From assembly GCA_964247055.1 (NCBI GenBank), contig OZ176055.1, forward strand, positions 6,820,001 to 6,884,000: a stretch of DNA of 64,000 nucleotides, in the 5' to 3' direction. The stretch comes from Paragordius varius (lineage: Eukaryota; Nematomorpha). A model generated the notes under the pieces. The model was not told the DNA's origin and did not search any database. It saw only the letters and a list, made by a program, of their open reading frames with translations. Shown here in pieces: positions 59,654 through 64,000 of the stretch. Each line of letters begins with the position of its first letter. The stretch's first letter is position 1. The translations under genes and the position numbers were made by a program.

Positions 59654-61293
59654 TTAAAACTGTCGCACGTTGTTATGATGATACCAACAATGTTACTAGA
59701 GATATGTCTTGTGTGCCTATTTTTACTAATCAGCGGTAAGCTTACCCTAATACTCAAATTTATATAAAGTTTCCCTTTGGACATTAATTTAATTTTTTTA
59801 AGAAATGCGAATTATCAACCCTAAAATTATCGAATGGGTCCCATATCAAAATTGTTTTAAATTTTTTAATTTACAGACCATTGGGCCACTATCATTCTGT
59901 GCTAATATCTCTTTTTGCAACAAAGAATATTACTTCTTTTAATTTTATGTGCTATTAGAATAAATTTATAAGGAAGGCGTGTGATATAATAGGCATGGTG
60001 CCGGACTCTTGCACTGTGTGCGTGGAGTATTCGAGTTCGAACCCCGAAACTAGTTATTTTTTCTGTCATCACTGCCAATTAGCCCTTGACAGGCTAGTGT
60101 TTAAGCCTTCCTTTACAAGTTTTATATAATTTAAGCCCTTGCCTTTAATGAAAAAAATGACTCTATTGTTATATTTTAGATAAAATTTAAAATATTTGTT
60201 GGTTAAAAGTTTAAGACGATGGTTTTGACGCATTATTATTAAATTATATGGTAATATACCCTTAAAAAGCGAAAACTTGTATCATAAAGTTTAAGTTTAA
60301 TTGTATTTTTGAACACAAATGATATCGATAGCACCTACCTTACAGGGTTGGATTGGAAAATTTCGCATTTTCAGGGTTCGTTACACATGTACACAATTCA
60401 GATAAAGTTTTCCCACTACTATTTTTAATTAAATATTAGTCTGGCTGGTCTTTTTAAGTTTGAACCGGGGGTCTTCTAAAAAAGTTTCAAAACGGCATCA
60501 AAACCAGAATGATGATTTTAAAAAATCGGATTTAAACCAGGTTCGTAATTTATAAGAGCTGGTTTTTATTTAAATGTGGGGAATTAGATTCTGATTTTAG
60601 GTGTCTATAACCTAAAAAAATTATAAATAGGGAATGTATAAAATTTTCGACTGAATTCACAGAGCCATATTTGCTAATATTTTTATCTACTATTCTAAAT
60701 TTGTGATAAATATGATTTGAAACTTAATTTTGCGGTATAAAAGCTTTATATTTAAATTAATGAGTGTTTGAGAGTTTTAAAAAGAAAATAAATGCAAAAG
60801 GTGCATGATAAGTATATAACTGCGAGTTTTTTCACGTAATATTGGCATATAGCATATACAGCAAAGATAATTATAATTGGGCATCATTAGAAACCAAATA
60901 TTAAAGCCATCAATAATACCCTTCGCTGTATATGTTTTCTATCGTATAAAACTAGCAATAAATTTTAATCATATTCTAAATCATATGTCAAAAATGGGAA
61001 GCTTAATTATCCCACAGCTATTATAAAAATTTTAATGTAACTAATCATATTCCTATCTTAAAATTTTGTAATTACTTTTTCAATAAAATGCATATTTTTC
61101 TTATATCAGAACAAGTCCTCAAAAAGCTATCCAATCATTGGTTGTAGAAAAAACGAACAAAATTAATATCGCTATAATATATAATTCAACAATAATAAAA
61201 TCCGACACCAAACTGACCCTTATGTTTTTGGACAGTGATATGATGAATACCATAAAAATGATTGGAAATTTTTCGCTAAACTTAAAATATCCG
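59654..61293 (+). CDS. Copy B of the unrecognised secreted family, two exons seen, partial
   Basis: Exon 59654-59735 encodes KTVARCYDDTNNVTRDMSCV then PIFTNQR. It corresponds to exon 3 of copy A (RC...N.VT..LSCIPIF.QNR), with the same entry (1) and exit (2) phases. Exon 61110-61293 encodes INIAIIYNSTIIKSDTKLTL, then MNTIKMIGNFSLNLKYP, matching exon 4 of copy A (NVTITYESKITNSDGYLTL...ESIKRIGNFSLNL), again with phases 2 to 0. The two-cysteine spacing and the NVT, NST and NFS sequons are kept. Signal peptide and exon 2 equivalents were not found upstream. The last exon may lie beyond the window or be lost; the mariner relic occupies much of the 3' flank. Confidence 0.55.
59975..60165 (+). repeat. 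tRNA-derived SINE, copy 2
   Basis: The plus strand GTGATATAATAGGCATGGTG, then CCGGACTCTTGCACTGTG, is followed by GAGTTCGAACCCCGAAAC (B box). The body TCTGTCATCACTGCC...TTTAAGCCTTCC parallels copy 1 at 57290-57441. Located in the intron of copy B. Confidence 0.8.
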
Positions 61294-64000
61294 GTATTTT
61301 TTGAAATTAAAATTACATATTGAATGGAATATTATTATTACTTGGAATTAATTGGAATTATTAAATTCAGCAATAATTTAATATATTAAAAAAATTTTGG
61401 AGACTAAAAGTAAGGTTTGTCGAATCTATAGGTCAAACATATAAATCATTAGAAAGCAGACTAAAACAATAACTATAACTCCCGATAATGAGATATTAAA
61501 ATTATTTTTTTTCACAAATTAGGTTGGGTTTTGAATTATTTTACTAGAATTGCAAAAGGATTTTTTTAAGTCAAATTTCTGGTCGACTTAAAAACATAAA
61601 AAGCCCACCAGCAATTTTAACAATGTTCTTTTTTACCAAATAAACTGATATAAAGATGTATCAGTCCGCTTTTTTTGATTACAGCTGCAGGAATACCCTT
61701 GTCCCCATATTAATAGGTGATACATGAATTTTATTTATTGGGAAAATTGTTAAACACTCACCATATTTCTAAATATTCTATTGCATATAAATTATTAACA
61801 AAACCAACACAATATAGTAGGTGTATAGTCATAAGATATTACCGGTTAGACAATGAGAAGCGTCAGCGAAAAATAGGCAGACGATTAATTTGATACAGTC
61901 TCATTTTGTTTATCTGAGAATAAACGACAAACATAAACAATCACCAAAAATCTAGCGTATTGCTTTCATCATTCAGCAATGATGTCAAATTTTGTGCATT
62001 AAAAGGAAAATTTGCGGCACTCATCGCCATCAGTAGAAAAAGGTATCGTTTGCTGGCAGAAATATATGGTGTACATCCTTTATCGATTAAATATTAAAAA
62101 CATATCAAAATATCAAAAGTTATGATATGTGAAAGAGTGTGAAAGCTCTGGTAGATGGTACACCTCAACGATCAAGCGCAAGTGTTATTGGATGATGACC
62201 CAATTGAAGTCCAACGGTATTTGATAGAAAATTGCCACAAAATCAATAGATGTCCACGATCAGCAGCCCAATAAACTCCCTAAATGGGCACAAAAATAAA
62301 CTATACTCGAAATCCCAAAATTATTTGGAAATCCTTCAATACAAAAAACATTTTTGCATTTAATTGCGACTGTAAGAAATGTCTTTATTTTGTAAATCTG
62401 AGCCAAAAAATCGTGGCTTTGCAAGGCCGTTCTATCCACAATAAGGCAAAATCTCTGCTAGCAAATCATATGTTGGTGCTAAAGCGGTATTGTCCAATAT
62501 GAACTTTTAAAGTCCCGTGAAATTGTTTAACACAACACTCTTTCATACAAATCATTGATTAGAATTATGTGTTAATGGAAAAAGAATCGTAATAAGCTAG
62601 AAAAAATAATATAAAAAAATCGCTTTGATAAGAAATATTTCATCATCCGCTGAACTTGGCGCCATCTGACTAATACAACTACATATCTGGGGACGAACAG
62701 CAATTTATTTCGAAGACATTGGAAAAGGGCTGGACGAATGGTGGGCCGCAAAAGTCACTCGGTTTTCTGGCACAGCATTTATATATTACCAAATAGAGGA
62801 GCTCAAAAGCCGATGGACAATATTTTGAATTGAATACATGATTAATTTTCTTATAACATGACATGATCTTTCAGCGTAAGATCGACAAGAAATTATAATT
62901 ACATCTGGAAGCAACAGAGCATTTTGATATTATATAAACATGAATATTTTTAGTTAAAATATTGTTTTAAAAATTGCTCAAAGAGGACAAGAACGGTCAC
63001 GTTGATGTGGCATCATAAATAAAGCCGAAATAAACTCGATCAGTCAGGTGTAAAATAATATGATGAATTTATTTATGTATAAAATTAGCTGAGCAATTGT
63101 AAAATGCATATTTTGTAAACATATGCTTTGAGTATTTGGGTATTTCTAAAATCAACCAATTTTATAACCACATTTTATTTTAAACCATCCGTATATCCGA
63201 TATTTTATAAATAGGAAGTCTGATTTGTGAATTAAAATGCTTCACTTTAATACTAAAAATTAAAGCCTATAAATTATCTATATTCTTTATTTGTAATTAT
63301 ATAAAGGTTTTAATTTGATCTCATAAAAAATTTATAAAGCAAATAGACACAATAGTTTGCTAAAACTTTTTTAGGCTTTGTCCCAATTATCAATTCATCA
63401 AACTGAGGATATGAGCTTTTAAAACTTAATTTTTGACCCCGAATTCGACACATTTATAAATAGCTCTTTTCCTTATTTTGATATAAAAACTTAAACAATT
63501 CGGTAAAAAGTTGGTGTCGTTACATATAAAGAAAAAAAATAATACAAATTTCGGCATTGAATTGTTTCAAAAATTACTTTAATAATTTTAATTTATCAAA
63601 TGTATCAAGCCTACCGTTCTTTAATGGGCTTAATTTAAGGACTTTTAATCAATTTGATAGAATGAGCTAAAAAACATATTAAACTTTTTAATTTCCAACA
63701 GTTAAAGAAAGCACTTTTCCGCTATAATAAATATTAAAATATACCCAGTTCCGTTTTTTAATTTTGACTAAAGATGGTAGATAGATCTTAAACTCATAAC
63801 GAAAAACATCAAGATTTCTATCTTTTTTAAATTATTTTTTATATTTGTTTGGTGGTTGTAAAATTATTTATATCTTCATTAACACTTCATGACCTTTTCA
63901 TATTTTAGTCTTAATTATTGGGGTACTTTTATATCCCAGAGTTTGTATTATAAACACTGTTTTGAAAGTTATTTTAGTTAAAATTTAATAAACATACATT
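61294..64000. other. 3' flank of copy B, mostly transposon-derived
   Basis: Contains the mariner relic (about 61960-62900). The rest is AT-rich, with a duplicated-looking TTTTAGTTAAAATTTAATAA at 63967 that also occurs near 25722. No exon resembling the last exon of copy A was found. Confidence 0.35.
61960..62900 (+). mobile_element. Decayed mariner-type transposase
   Basis: Plus-strand scraps in transposase order: LLDDDPIEVQRYLIENCHKI (62188-62240, the linker after the first helix-turn-helix), then HHPLNLAPSD (62641), the conserved (P)YSPDLAPSD motif with a catalytic Asp region. These are followed by ISGDEQQFISKTLEKGWTNG and ...ADGQYFEL, the typical mariner C terminus. Many stops and frame changes. 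Terminal inverted repeats were not recognised. Confidence 0.75.

Noticed and set aside
62284-62502. 72-codon plus-strand frame
   Set aside because: It falls within the mariner relic and does not match the expected transposase segment; likely accidental.

Overview
The window is nuclear DNA of an animal. The genes are split by GT-AG introns, the DNA is very AT-rich, and the conserved proteins are animal-type: SDHA, NAA25, PPIE, TMEM222, VPS72 and a two-helix TMEM200-like protein. There are also LINEs, tRNA-derived SINEs, a hAT, a mariner relic and many palindromic MITEs. The mix of 26-60 nt introns with kilobase introns, and the extreme AT content, would suit a flatworm or another fast-evolving or parasitic invertebrate. 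I cannot name the taxon from sequence alone.

Layout. 1-1211: repeat-derived spacer. 1212-8592 (+): complete 13-exon SDHA, the mitochondrial complex II flavoprotein. 9477-10841 (+): intronless TMEM200-like membrane protein whose stop codon lies in the end of a MITE. 14225-28005 (-): NAA25, the auxiliary TPR subunit of the NatB N-terminal acetyltransferase, in about 27 exons with several MITEs in its introns. 28024-33984 (+): PPIE (RRM plus cyclophilin, spliceosome), head-to-head with NAA25; the two start codons are only 18 bp apart. 34156-35430 (-): TMEM222, tail-to-tail with PPIE. 35517-38079 (+): VPS72/YL1 of the SRCAP/SWR1 chromatin complex, head-to-head with TMEM222 over 86 bp and apparently lacking its C-terminal domain.

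38080-46990 is a transposon zone: a decayed plus-strand LINE, then a minus-strand LINE split by a 2.6 kb hAT element with a clear 8-bp target duplication. 46989-61293 (+) holds two members of a gene family I do not recognise: a signal peptide, few cysteines, many N-glycosylation sequons, and matching intron phases between copies. Their introns and flanks contain two 1.0-1.2 kb fold-back elements, two SINEs of one family and a mariner relic.

The most unusual repeat signal is a MITE family (11 copies here) whose inverted termini are arrays of a 21-bp unit in variable number. A second element, at 56988-57690, has the same 21-bp array design with a different unit sequence. Apart from the divergent and convergent pairs, the genes show no operon-like functional grouping. 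The housekeeping genes form a compact cluster (27.6-38 kb) set between transposon-rich flanks.
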